Positions 10,334-20,352 of a DNA stretch of 64,000 bases are shown one piece after another. Source of the DNA: Sphingobium trunci (GTDB lineage: Bacteria > Pseudomonadota > Alphaproteobacteria > Sphingomonadales > Sphingomonadaceae); NCBI RefSeq assembly GCF_022664535.1, contig NZ_JAKUJY010000005.1, forward strand, positions 62,001-126,000, given 5' to 3'. Position numbers and translations under genes: made by a program. How positions within the stretch are numbered: the stretch's first letter is position 1; every line of letters begins with the position of its first letter. The notes beneath the pieces are model-generated. The model did no database searches, was not told the origin of the DNA, and saw nothing but the letters and a program-made list of their open reading frames with translations.

Positions 10334-10544
10334 GGTATCACTCTCCTTATTATCGGCCCCCTGCGTGGGAATAACCCTTTCGGGGGACGGAAGTTGCGCG
10401 GACATTAGTCTGCCCGCCGCGGCATCCTAAAGGGGGAAAGGCGCCGGGCGGGCAGTGGAAGCCAGCGGCGAGAGGGAAGCCGCCGCTGGAAAGGATGGGA
10501 CAGGCGAGCGCGAAGTGCGCCCGGCTGTCCGGATGGCGGGAGGA

Positions 10545-10763
10545 TCAGGAGACCAGGGGCGCGGACGGGCTATTGGCCGTGGTCGCCGAAACCGCCGCCG
10601 GGCTGGCCGTGGAGGCGCCCTCATTCCTGCGGTCTTCCAGATCGGACTTGGCCTGGTTGTAGCGGGCGACGAGATCGTCCTTGAATTCGGTCAGCTTGCC
10701 TTCGTCATAGAGCTTCTTGCCGACATAACCGGCGATCGCGCCGAAAATCAGGGTGCGGATCAT
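10545..10763 (-). CDS. Small membrane-associated protein of unknown function
   Basis: 72 residues: a short hydrophobic N-terminus (MIRTLIFGAIAGYVGKKLYDEG) then an amphipathic helix and a Ser/Thr/Ala-rich tail. The pattern recalls short YtxH-like stress proteins, but the match is only in style. AAGGAG lies about 10 nt before the ATG. I recognise the type from sphingomonads without a known function. Confidence 0.6.
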   Translation of the reverse strand: MIRTLIFGAIAGYVGKKLYDEGKLTEFKDDLVARYNQAKSDLEDRRNEGASTASPAAVSATTANSPSAPLVS

Positions 10764-10894
10764 GGGGTTTGGCTCCTTGTTCCGGGATGTTCGTGATGGA
10801 CTTTCGGGGGGGATAACTGGCGACGGGCGGGCAAGGTTCCGGGCACCTTGGAGGTAAGCGACGAGGCGAGGGGCGGGGGCGATGTAAGGGACCA

Positions 10895-10917
10895 GGGTGA
10901 CATAGGTGACACGATAG
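10895..10917 (-). repeat. 23-nt dispersed repeat, copy 2
   Basis: Perfect reverse-complement copy of positions 93-115, centred on TGTCACC-TA-TGTCACC. Here it sits just past the 3' end of the frameshifted HTH gene on the same strand, and upstream of the small gene at 10545. Confidence 0.7.
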
Positions 10918-10937
10918 CGGTGGTTCGCGACGCAAGT

Positions 10938-11674
10938 TCAGCGGGGGTGGGGCGGGCGGCCGACAGGGTGCGGGTTTGGCGTGGTGCGGCCGGAACGGGC
11001 GCGGTTTTCGGCGCGCATCCGTGCGGCATGATGGGAGCGGACCTCGTAGAAGCCGCGCAGATGGGCGTCGGTTTCCGCCTGCTGCGTGGCGAGGCGGTCG
11101 CGGCCCTCCCGCGTTTCGTTCAGCCGGTCGGTCTGCTGCTGCGCCTCCTGATGGTCGAGGGGGCCTTTTTCCACATAGTCGAGCAGCGCTTCCCAACTGT
11201 CGAGCAGGCATTCGCGGCGCAGCGGATGGCGGCCGATGCGGGCGGGATTGGCCAGCAGGAACATGGTGAGCCGCTCGTCGAAGCGGGTGCGGGTGCCGAC
11301 CTGCTCCCCCTTGAAGAAGACCGGTTCCTCCGTGCCGTTGAGGGCGCGGTCCAGCGCGGCGTGGGCAAGCTGTTGCAGGCCGAATTCCAGCGCGGCTTCC
11401 CAGGCCATGTCGAAGGCCTCGCCGGAAAGGCGGGCGCGCAGCGATAGGCCGACTGGCGGGACATGCCGACGCTGGCGGCGGCGTTCTTGACGGAGCCGCT
11501 TTCGGCCAGCGCATCGAGGAAGCGGGTCATTTTCGGCCGCGTCCAGATATTATGGCGGCGGCCGACGGCCTCGACCTCCTGCGGGGTCAGTTGCTCGACG
11601 GGCTTGGGCAGGCCGAGCGGAAAGCCGTCCTCGGCGCGGTTGTCGGGATGCTCGACATAGGGTTCGTCTGTCAT
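10938..11674 (-). pseudogene. Frameshifted HTH-domain protein of a sphingomonad family
   Basis: Two overlapping minus-strand frames together make one protein. From 11674 the first frame encodes an N-terminal part with a helix-turn-helix-like segment (FLDALAESGSVKNAAASVG followed by MSRQSAY). The second frame continues with FDMAWEAALEFGLQQLAHAALDRALNG and runs to 10938. The reading shifts near 11440: the DNA reads TATCGC-TGCGCGCC, where one extra C (TATCGCCTGCGCGCC) would restore Tyr-Arg-Leu-Arg-Ala-Arg and a continuous protein of about 245 residues. I recognise the joined sequence as a common sphingomonad DNA-binding-like family of unknown role. Either the gene is broken by a 1-bp deletion or a base was lost in sequencing. 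Confidence 0.75.
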
Positions 11675-11727
11675 GGCCGTCCTCCTCCATGGTCCCGCGA
11701 TGCGCGGGAGAGGACAGGACAGATATG

Positions 11728-11958
11728 CTATTGCGGGGTCTGTAGGACAGCGGGATTTTTCATGCCCGCGCCGGGGTCCGCTCCGGCGGCGGCGGCTTCG
11801 CGGCGGGCGCGGCTGCGGTCGGCCAGTTCCTGCCGCGCGGCCATGGCGAGGAAGGCGGCTTCCGAGCGGAGGCAGCGGTCGCGGACATTGTCGAGGGTCG
11901 AGGCGTCCGCTTCGCTGCGGGCCTGGGCGGCGAGGGCGCGATAATCGGGATGGTTCAT
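11728..11958 (-). CDS. Small conserved protein of unknown function
   Basis: 76 residues, largely helical and Ala/Arg-rich, with a repeated-looking LAAQARSEADAST ... LRSEAAFLAMAARQELADRS pattern suggestive of a short coiled coil. AGGAG lies 7-11 nt before the ATG at 11958. No signal peptide. It sits beside the frameshifted HTH gene. No function recognised. Confidence 0.5.
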   Translation of the reverse strand: MNHPDYRALAAQARSEADASTLDNVRDRCLRSEAAFLAMAARQELADRSRARREAAAAGADPGAGMKNPAVLQTPQ

Positions 11959-12027
11959 GGGATGCTCCTGCGCGGGGAGGGGCGGGCGCCAGGGGGTGGC
12001 GCCCGGCCGGAGCCTGTTCGCGCCGCC

Positions 12028-12240
12028 TTATTCGGCGTGCTGGAGGTTCACCGCCGCCGTCTTGCCGCGGCGGTCCTGCTCCAGATCATAGGAGACGCGG
12101 TCCTTTTCGCGCAGCGTGGCGAAGCCGGCGCGCTCCACGGCGGTGATGTGGACGAAGGCGTCCGGGCTGCCGTCATCGGGAGCGATGAAGCCATAGCCCT
12201 TGTCGGCGTTGAAGAATTTGACGGTTCCGACGATGCTCAT
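12028..12240 (-). CDS. Cold-shock domain protein
   Basis: 70 residues, the standard CSP size. The RNP motifs are clear: KGYGFIAPD (RNP1) and DAFVHI (RNP2), with an N-terminal GTVKFFNADKGYG. It should bind single-stranded RNA/DNA and act as an RNA chaperone or antiterminator. The ATG at 12240 is preferred because AAGGAA lies about 10 nt upstream and the protein then starts MSIVGTVKFF; the longer reading from 12261 adds a non-family extension. A 168-nt non-coding stretch follows upstream, which could hold a long 5' leader as in other csp genes. Confidence 0.93.
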   Translation of the reverse strand: MSIVGTVKFFNADKGYGFIAPDDGSPDAFVHITAVERAGFATLREKDRVSYDLEQDRRGKTAAVNLQHAE

Positions 12241-12409
12241 TGGGTATTTTCCTTCTTTCACGCGGCGCGTCCAGCGTGGACGGTCCGGTTGCTAGAGGGG
12301 CAGGGAAAGAAGGAGTTGGGTGCCGCAAAGCGCCGAAGACCGTCGATTTGCGACTGTAGCAAGGGGGATATGGGGGTTGGGACGGGAAATTGCAAGGCGG
12401 TGGGACGGT

Positions 12410-12604
12410 TCACCAGTTGCCGCCAGCATCCTTGATGGCCTTGAGGAGGGCCTTCTTGCTGGGCGTGCGGCGGGTGCCGCTGTTGCGGGGCAGGTCGGCG
12501 TCGGTGATGCCGAGTTCGGCGCGGCGGCGCGCGAGATCGGCCGCAAAGCTCTTGAAGGCGATGCGGCGGCCGGGCCAGTTTTCAGTTTTGTCAGTTGCGT
12601 ACAT
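12410..12604 (-). CDS. Small basic protein of unknown function
   Basis: 64 residues from the ATG at 12604 (a TTG at 12625 would add 7). Basic and helical, with FAADLARRRAELGITDADLPRNSGTRRTPSKKALLKAIK. This resembles a short conserved sphingomonad protein but no function is known. No obvious Shine-Dalgarno for either start. It marks the edge of the native GC-rich sequence; immediately beyond it the base composition turns AT-rich. Confidence 0.5.
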   Translation of the reverse strand: MYATDKTENWPGRRIAFKSFAADLARRRAELGITDADLPRNSGTRRTPSKKALLKAIKDAGGNW

Positions 12605-12688
12605 CTTGTGCTTATAGCCAATCAAATGAAATAATACGCATTTGTTGTCAATTAATCATTGCTTTTGCGTCCCTAACGAGCTTTCCTA

Positions 12689-13726
12689 ATGAGAAGGGAG
12701 GGCATCAAATTGCCGATTGAAAGGGCTTACGCTTATCTTATTCATCCGGGTAAGGGTGTTTCAGACATGGCAGCCATCTCTGGCAGAGAATTGGCCATTA
12801 GTGATGGTAGCTTATTTGAGATGCTCAATGAGATATTTCAAGGCGACCCTCGTCCCCAAGATTTCGATATCACGTTCAATCCGGATGTGGAGGGTTCGCA
12901 GACGAATAAATGTCGTGATCTTCTGATCGGCTTTCAAGAAAGTCCTACATTGGAACGCGGAGCATTACTTGCTGATCGTCTCCAGAAGGTGACCGATAAC
13001 AGAAGTGGAATTGGCTTGCTCTTTCTTCTTCACGGCAAGCAGGGCTTAAAAGAAAGAGTTGTCGTATCGCGGTTCCCAACGGATCAAGCGATCCTTGCAG
13101 AAGTTGATTCTGATGGCCTGGCGGTCGAATTTCTAGAGCAAGTTTTTATTAAGCGGCTCTCTGCTTACAAGGCGCTGATGTTAGAGCATGGCAGTCCGCG
13201 CGACGGCTTTTGGAGTGGGGTCGCCACGGATCGGCAGGCAGGGCGTTCTGGCGAGCATATTTCAGAATATTGGTTGCGGGATTTCTTAAATGCCGATTTC
13301 ACTGAAACTCCTGCCGCTGGGACAAAGCGTTTAGCTGCTGCTTTGAAAAAGGCAATCAAGATCAATCCTAACCTCGATGTGAAAGGTCAAATAGCTTCTG
13401 CCAGTTCGCTTGCACCCACTGCCTTCGACGGAAAAACAATCAGCATAGATGATTTTTGTAACCACTTTGGCTTTAATCAAAGTGCGAAGGATACGATTAA
13501 AAGTCAGTTATCTAAACCGGGACTATTCTTGAAGAAATTCAAATTTGATCCAGCTGAGTTTAAAAAAATTGCGCCATACAGAACGGTGGAGTTGAATACC
13601 GGTGCTATATTGACTGCACCAAATGACGAGTTCGAAGAGGTTTTTACAGCCGTCTCGTCGGCTGATGGGCAAGTGGAATATACGACGCGGGGCCGCGTAA
13701 ATGACCAGCGGCTAGCAAAGAAATGA
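12689..13726 (+). CDS. Unknown protein, possibly NdpA-like, in an AT-rich two-gene module
   Basis: 345-residue soluble protein with no signal peptide or membrane helix. The N-terminal half (GRELAISDGSLFEMLNEIF, a predicted beta/alpha core ending near residue 155) is followed by a helical middle region (YWLRDFLNADF near 195-205) and a C-terminal segment ending in LTAPNDEFEEVF. The overall order weakly recalls 37-kDa nucleoid-associated (NdpA/YejK-like) proteins seen in accessory regions; I cannot confirm that. The gene is clearly more AT-rich than its neighbours. Its stop overlaps the ATG of the RelA/SpoT-domain gene by 4 nt, implying co-translation. The ATG at 12689 has AAGGGAGG nearby but inside the reading frame; the ATG at 12767 (MAAISGRELAIS) is an alternative start. 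Confidence 0.6.
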   Translation: MRREGIKLPIERAYAYLIHPGKGVSDMAAISGRELAISDGSLFEMLNEIFQGDPRPQDFDITFNPDVEGSQTNKCRDLLIGFQESPTLERGALLADRLQKVTDNRSGIGLLFLLHGKQGLKERVVVSRFPTDQAILAEVDSDGLAVEFLEQVFIKRLSAYKALMLEHGSPRDGFWSGVATDRQAGRSGEHISEYWLRDFLNADFTETPAAGTKRLAAALKKAIKINPNLDVKGQIASASSLAPTAFDGKTISIDDFCNHFGFNQSAKDTIKSQLSKPGLFLKKFKFDPAEFKKIAPYRTVELNTGAILTAPNDEFEEVFTAVSSADGQVEYTTRGRVNDQRLAKK

Positions 13727-14352
13727 CAATAAGCAATGATGTCCGGCCGTCATACGAGGCACGTTATCCAACGCTCGAGTTGGTTGCTCAAGGTCTTGAA
13801 AATCACTTGCGAGATATGTTGAGTGAATTGCCTAGAATTGATGCAATAAATTCACGTGCGAAATCGATTGATAGATTTGTTTTAAAGTCTAAAAAAATAA
13901 ATGATGATGGTAGTTTAAAATACAAAAACCCTCTTTTCCAAATTCAGGATCAAATAGGAGCAAGAATAAACGTATTTTATCTTTCTGACGTCGATGTGGT
14001 GAAAAATCACGTATCTAAGTATATGAAATATATTGAGATACAGGACAAATTTCCAGAAAGTGATTCAGAATTTGGTTATTTCGGATTGCATTTCATTTTT
14101 AAAATTCCAGAAGATGCAATCCCAGATAGTGTAGAGGTGGATTCTGTACCGGAATTTTTTGAACTTCAAATTAAAACACTTTTCCAGCACGCTTGGTCTG
14201 AAGCTCATCACGATCTCGGATATAAATCCGTTCGACCTCTTACCTCGGATGAGAAAAGACGAGTGGCATTCACCGCTGCCCAAGCTTGGGGAGCGGATAA
14301 GATTTTTGAAGAACTAGCGAAGGATTTATGTTCTAACGACAATAGTCCTTAA
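13723..14352 (+). CDS. RelA/SpoT-domain protein, putative small alarmone synthetase
   Basis: 209 residues, synthetase domain only. Synthetase landmarks are present: R45-x-K47-S48 (ATP site), D76 in QDQIGARI (metal ligand position), the G-loop Tyr Y119 in FGYFGLH, E147-Q149-K151-T152 in FELQIKT (catalytic Glu), then HAW-SEAHHDLGYK. There is no HD hydrolase, TGS or ACT domain. Such proteins pyrophosphorylate GDP/GTP, or, in toxSAS/CapRel families, ATP or tRNA 3' ends. Strongly AT-rich with A/T-ending codons (Lys AAA, Ile ATT/ATA), unlike every flanking gene, so recently acquired. It is coupled by ATGA overlap to the preceding gene, and its stop is one base from the convergent uvrA stop. Confidence 0.8.
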   Translation: MTISNDVRPSYEARYPTLELVAQGLENHLRDMLSELPRIDAINSRAKSIDRFVLKSKKINDDGSLKYKNPLFQIQDQIGARINVFYLSDVDVVKNHVSKYMKYIEIQDKFPESDSEFGYFGLHFIFKIPEDAIPDSVEVDSVPEFFELQIKTLFQHAWSEAHHDLGYKSVRPLTSDEKRRVAFTAAQAWGADKIFEELAKDLCSNDNSP

Positions 14353-14353
14353 T

Positions 14354-17269
<2,916 letters not shown>

Positions 17270-17517
17270 GAGGGCGTGTTGTTCCAGATTTGTTCTTCGA
17301 GGGCAAGGCCCGGCCCGGCGCCATGGGCGCGCTGTTGGCGAGGGGCTTCCCGCGTGAGCCACAATTTGGCAATGAAAAGCCGAAAGGCAACGCCGCTCCC
17401 CCGAAAAAAATGCCGCGATGCTCCTCCGGCCGCGCTCCGGTCGTTTCGGTTCCGGCAATTTCCGGCGGGGGCGGAAGGAACTTTACCGCCGGTCCATTGC
17501 GTGCCTATTGCGGTTCC

Positions 17518-18288
17518 ATGACGAAGATAATGGATGAGGGCCGTCCGGCTGCCACGGTGGTCATCATACGCGACCGGATCGGCGCGTCGCCCGAAATGCT
17601 GATGATGGAACGGGCGTCGACCATGGCGTTCGCGGCCGGTGCGCTGGTCTTTCCGGGCGGTGCCGTGGATGCGGGCGACCATGCGCTGGCAGCGTCGATC
17701 GGCGGGGAGCTGCCGCAGGACGAGGCCGCCGCCCGCATCGCCGCGATTCGCGAGACGCTGGAGGAAAGCGGGCTGGCGATCGCCTTCACCCGGACGGTCG
17801 AAGCGGATCGCCTTGCCGCCATGCGGCAGGCGCTGGCGGCGGGCGCCGGGCTGGGGGATATTCTGAAAGTCCATGGGCTGGAGATCGCGCTGGACGCGCT
17901 GGTGCCTTTCGCCCGCTGGCATCCGCCGGGGTTCGAGCAGGCAAGGCGGGTGTTCGACACCCGCTTCTACCTCGTCCGCGCGCCGGAGGGGCAGAGCGCG
18001 AGCGTGGATGCGACCGAGAATGTCCGCCTGTTCTGGAGCGCGGCGGCCGACACCCTCGCCTTGTGCGACCGGGGCGAGGGAGAGGTGATTTTCCCGACCC
18101 GGCGCAATCTGGAGCGGCTGGCGCAATTTGCCAGCTTCGACGATCTTGCCGCCCATGCCCGGTCCATTCCCGTCGAAAAGGTGACGCCCTGGGCCGAGGA
18201 AAGGGAAGGCGAGCCGCATCTCTGCATCCCGACGCATCTCGGCTATCCGGTGACCTCCGAACCGATGCGCGGCGTTCGGCGCGCCTGA
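17518..18288 (+). CDS. NUDIX hydrolase (NUDT19-like)
   Basis: 256 residues. A Nudix fold is indicated by FPGGAVDAGDHALAA and, after an insertion, the box core RETLEESGLAI near residues 77-87. The insertion inside the box and the protein length fit the NUDT19/NUDT7-like group, whose members cleave CoA derivatives or other nucleoside-diphosphate-linked substrates; the substrate here is not known. The ATG at 17518 matches the usual start of the family (charged residues then AATVVIIRD); the ATG at 17530 is also possible and neither has a clear Shine-Dalgarno. The 248 nt between uvrA and this gene hold the divergent promoters but no clear motif. Confidence 0.82.
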   Translation: MTKIMDEGRPAATVVIIRDRIGASPEMLMMERASTMAFAAGALVFPGGAVDAGDHALAASIGGELPQDEAAARIAAIRETLEESGLAIAFTRTVEADRLAAMRQALAAGAGLGDILKVHGLEIALDALVPFARWHPPGFEQARRVFDTRFYLVRAPEGQSASVDATENVRLFWSAAADTLALCDRGEGEVIFPTRRNLERLAQFASFDDLAAHARSIPVEKVTPWAEEREGEPHLCIPTHLGYPVTSEPMRGVRRA

Positions 18289-18338
18289 CGATAGGGCTGG
18301 CTCCATCGCGCCGACGGGCGTAAGACTGCCGAGCTGGG

Positions 18339-18373
18339 GCATGATCCCCTGAAGGTGAATCGGATCATGGTCC
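18339..18373. repeat. Degenerate GATC-type palindromic intergenic repeat
   Basis: GGCATGATCC at 18337-18346 faces GGATCATGGTCC at 18362-18373, an imperfect hairpin with the same GCATGATCC core as the perfect repeat at 54714-54755. Looks like a decayed copy of a dispersed palindromic repeat. Confidence 0.5.
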
Positions 18374-18454
18374 GTTGGTCTTTGGTTTTCCGCATTTTAC
18401 GAGGCGACAGGCGATGCCAGCTGCTTTGAAAATGCTACAGCCATGGAGGCGCAT

Positions 18455-18727
18455 ATGCCGCAGTTCGTGATCGAACGTGAAATGCCCGGCGTCGGGAAAC
18501 TGTCCGGCGAGGAACTGAAGGGCGCGTCGCAGGGATCCTGCAATGTCCTTCGCCAGCTTGGCCCGGATATCCAGTGGGTGCACAGCTATGTGACGGACGA
18601 CAAGATCTACTGCGTCTATCGCGCGCCCAGCGAGGATCTGATCCGCCAACATGCCGAGATCGCCGGTTTCCCGGCGAACAGCATCTCTCAGGTCCGGGCG
18701 ACGATCGACCCGACGACCGCCGACTGA
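18455..18727 (+). CDS. DUF4242 (SCO4226-like) small protein
   Basis: 90-residue cytoplasmic protein starting MPQFVIEREMPGVGKLS, with an internal VHSYVTDDKIYCVYRAPSED segment typical of DUF4242, a ferredoxin-like small fold. One characterised actinobacterial member binds nickel; the role here is unknown. GGAGG (18445-18449) lies 5 nt before the ATG and settles the start over 18443. It stands alone, convergent with trpE. Confidence 0.82.
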   Translation: MPQFVIEREMPGVGKLSGEELKGASQGSCNVLRQLGPDIQWVHSYVTDDKIYCVYRAPSEDLIRQHAEIAGFPANSISQVRATIDPTTAD

Positions 18728-18737
18728 GTGATTGCGG

Positions 18738-18817
18738 GTGAAACGGAACGTTTCACGGCGCGGAAATCACGGCGGAACGGAAATGCAGACCGCGATTTCG
18801 ATTCAATCAGAATCGAA
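18738..18817. terminator. Two hairpins between DUF4242 gene and trpE
   Basis: GTGAAACG-GAA-CGTTTCAC (18738-18756) and TTCGATTC-AATCA-GAATCGAA (18797-18817), both perfect 8-bp stems between convergent genes. Neither has a strong T-run, so they may act as weak terminators or mRNA 3'-end protectors. Confidence 0.5.
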
Positions 18818-18830
18818 CAGGATCTGAACC

Positions 18831-20351
18831 CTACTGGCCGAACCCCGATTCGCGGGCCAGCGTGACGGCTTCGCGGGCGGCCGCCAGCAGCGCGCCGCTC
18901 TTCGCCTCGCATTCGCGCTGCTCATATTCCGGCGTCGAATCGGCGACGATGCCCGCGCCCGCCTGCACATGCATCACCCCGTCCTTGAGCACGGCGGTGC
19001 GCAGCACGATGCAGCTGTCCATATTGCCGTCCGGCCCGAAATAGCCGACCCCGCCAGCATAGGCGCCGCGCGTCTCCGGTTCCAGCTCGGCGATGATCTC
19101 GCAGGCGCGGACCTTGGGCGCGCCCGACACCGTGCCCGCCGGGAAGCCCGCGAACAGGGCGTCCAGCGCGTCCTTTTCGGGCGCCAGCCGCCCCACCACG
19201 TTGGACACGATGTGCATGACATGGCTGTAGAATTCGACCGTATAGCTGTCCGTGACGGTCACCGTGCCCGCCGCCGCCACCCGGCCGACATCGTTGCGGC
19301 CCAGGTCCAGCAGCATCAGATGTTCCGCCCGTTCCTTGGGATCGGCCAGCAGACTCTCCCGGTTGGCGGCGTCCTCGACCGCGTTCCTGCCGCGCGGGCG
19401 GGTGCCCGCGATCGGGCGGATGGTGACATCGCCGTCGCGCGCGCGGACCAGGATTTCGGGGCTGGACCCGATCAGCGCGAAGCCGGGCAGGTCGAGATAG
19501 TAGAGGAAGGGCGACGGATTGATCCGCCGCAACGCCCGGTACAGGGCGATCGGCGGCAGGGTGAAGGGGCTGGTGAAGCGCTGCGCCAGCACCACCTGAA
19601 AAATGTCGCCCGCGACGATATAATCCTTCGCCCTGTCGACCATCGCGGCATAGCGGCCCGGCTCCAGCACCGGCGTCACCTGGACATCGGCGATCTCAGC
19701 AGGGGAGGGTGCGGCGGGCAGGGGCGCGGCAAGACGCGCGGCGACCGCGTCGATCCGCTCCAGCGCCTGCCCGATGGCGCGGTCGGTGTCGCCATGGCTA
19801 CCCTTCCACACCGGCGCGACCAGATAGAGCGCATCGGCCAGCCGGTCGAACACGAGGATGACGGTCGGCCGCACGAACAGCATGTCGGGCAAGGCGATCG
19901 GGTTTTCGGCGGGGCGCGGCAGCTTTTCGACCAGTCCCACCGTCTCATAGCCGAAATAGCCGACCAGGCAGGCGAGGGCAGCGGGTAGTGCCGGGTCGAG
20001 TTCCGCCCTGCATTCGGCCACCAGCGCCCGCAATGCGTCCAGCGCGCCCTGGCTTTCCGGTTCGAACGCATCGCGGTCGGTTGCCCATTGCCGGTTGATT
20101 TCGGCCTTCTGCCCCTGCGCCCGGAACACCAGGTCGGGGGCAAGCCCGATCAGGCTGTAGCGCCCCCGCACCGCCCCGCCTTCGACGGACTCGAGCAGGA
20201 AATCGCCCCGGTCCGGTTCGAACAGCTTGAGCGCGGCGGAGATCGGCGTGTCGGTGTCGGCGATCTGGCGCCGCCACACCAGCGCGGACTGTCCCGCCGC
20301 CAGCGCCTGACGCGCGCTTTCGATGCCGTCCGATGCGCCGCCCAAGGCCAT
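18831..20351 (-). CDS. trpE: Anthranilate synthase component I
   Basis: 506 residues. TrpE converts chorismate and ammonia (from TrpG) to anthranilate, the first step of tryptophan synthesis. The tryptophan-binding signature LLES-x10-S is intact near residue 47, so feedback inhibition is expected. The chorismate-binding domain shows IRPIAGTRPRGR, DLGRNDVGRV, VMHIVSNVVGRL, FPAGTVSGAPKVRA and QAGAGIVADSTPEYE. Start: the ATG at 20351 lies directly after the ppiD stop; the ATG at 20366, inside ppiD, would add five residues. ppiD and trpE are therefore probably one transcript. trpG is not adjacent. Confidence 0.95.
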   Translation of the reverse strand: MALGGASDGIESARQALAAGQSALVWRRQIADTDTPISAALKLFEPDRGDFLLESVEGGAVRGRYSLIGLAPDLVFRAQGQKAEINRQWATDRDAFEPESQGALDALRALVAECRAELDPALPAALACLVGYFGYETVGLVEKLPRPAENPIALPDMLFVRPTVILVFDRLADALYLVAPVWKGSHGDTDRAIGQALERIDAVAARLAAPLPAAPSPAEIADVQVTPVLEPGRYAAMVDRAKDYIVAGDIFQVVLAQRFTSPFTLPPIALYRALRRINPSPFLYYLDLPGFALIGSSPEILVRARDGDVTIRPIAGTRPRGRNAVEDAANRESLLADPKERAEHLMLLDLGRNDVGRVAAAGTVTVTDSYTVEFYSHVMHIVSNVVGRLAPEKDALDALFAGFPAGTVSGAPKVRACEIIAELEPETRGAYAGGVGYFGPDGNMDSCIVLRTAVLKDGVMHVQAGAGIVADSTPEYEQRECEAKSGALLAAAREAVTLARESGFGQ

Positions 20352-20352
20352 C

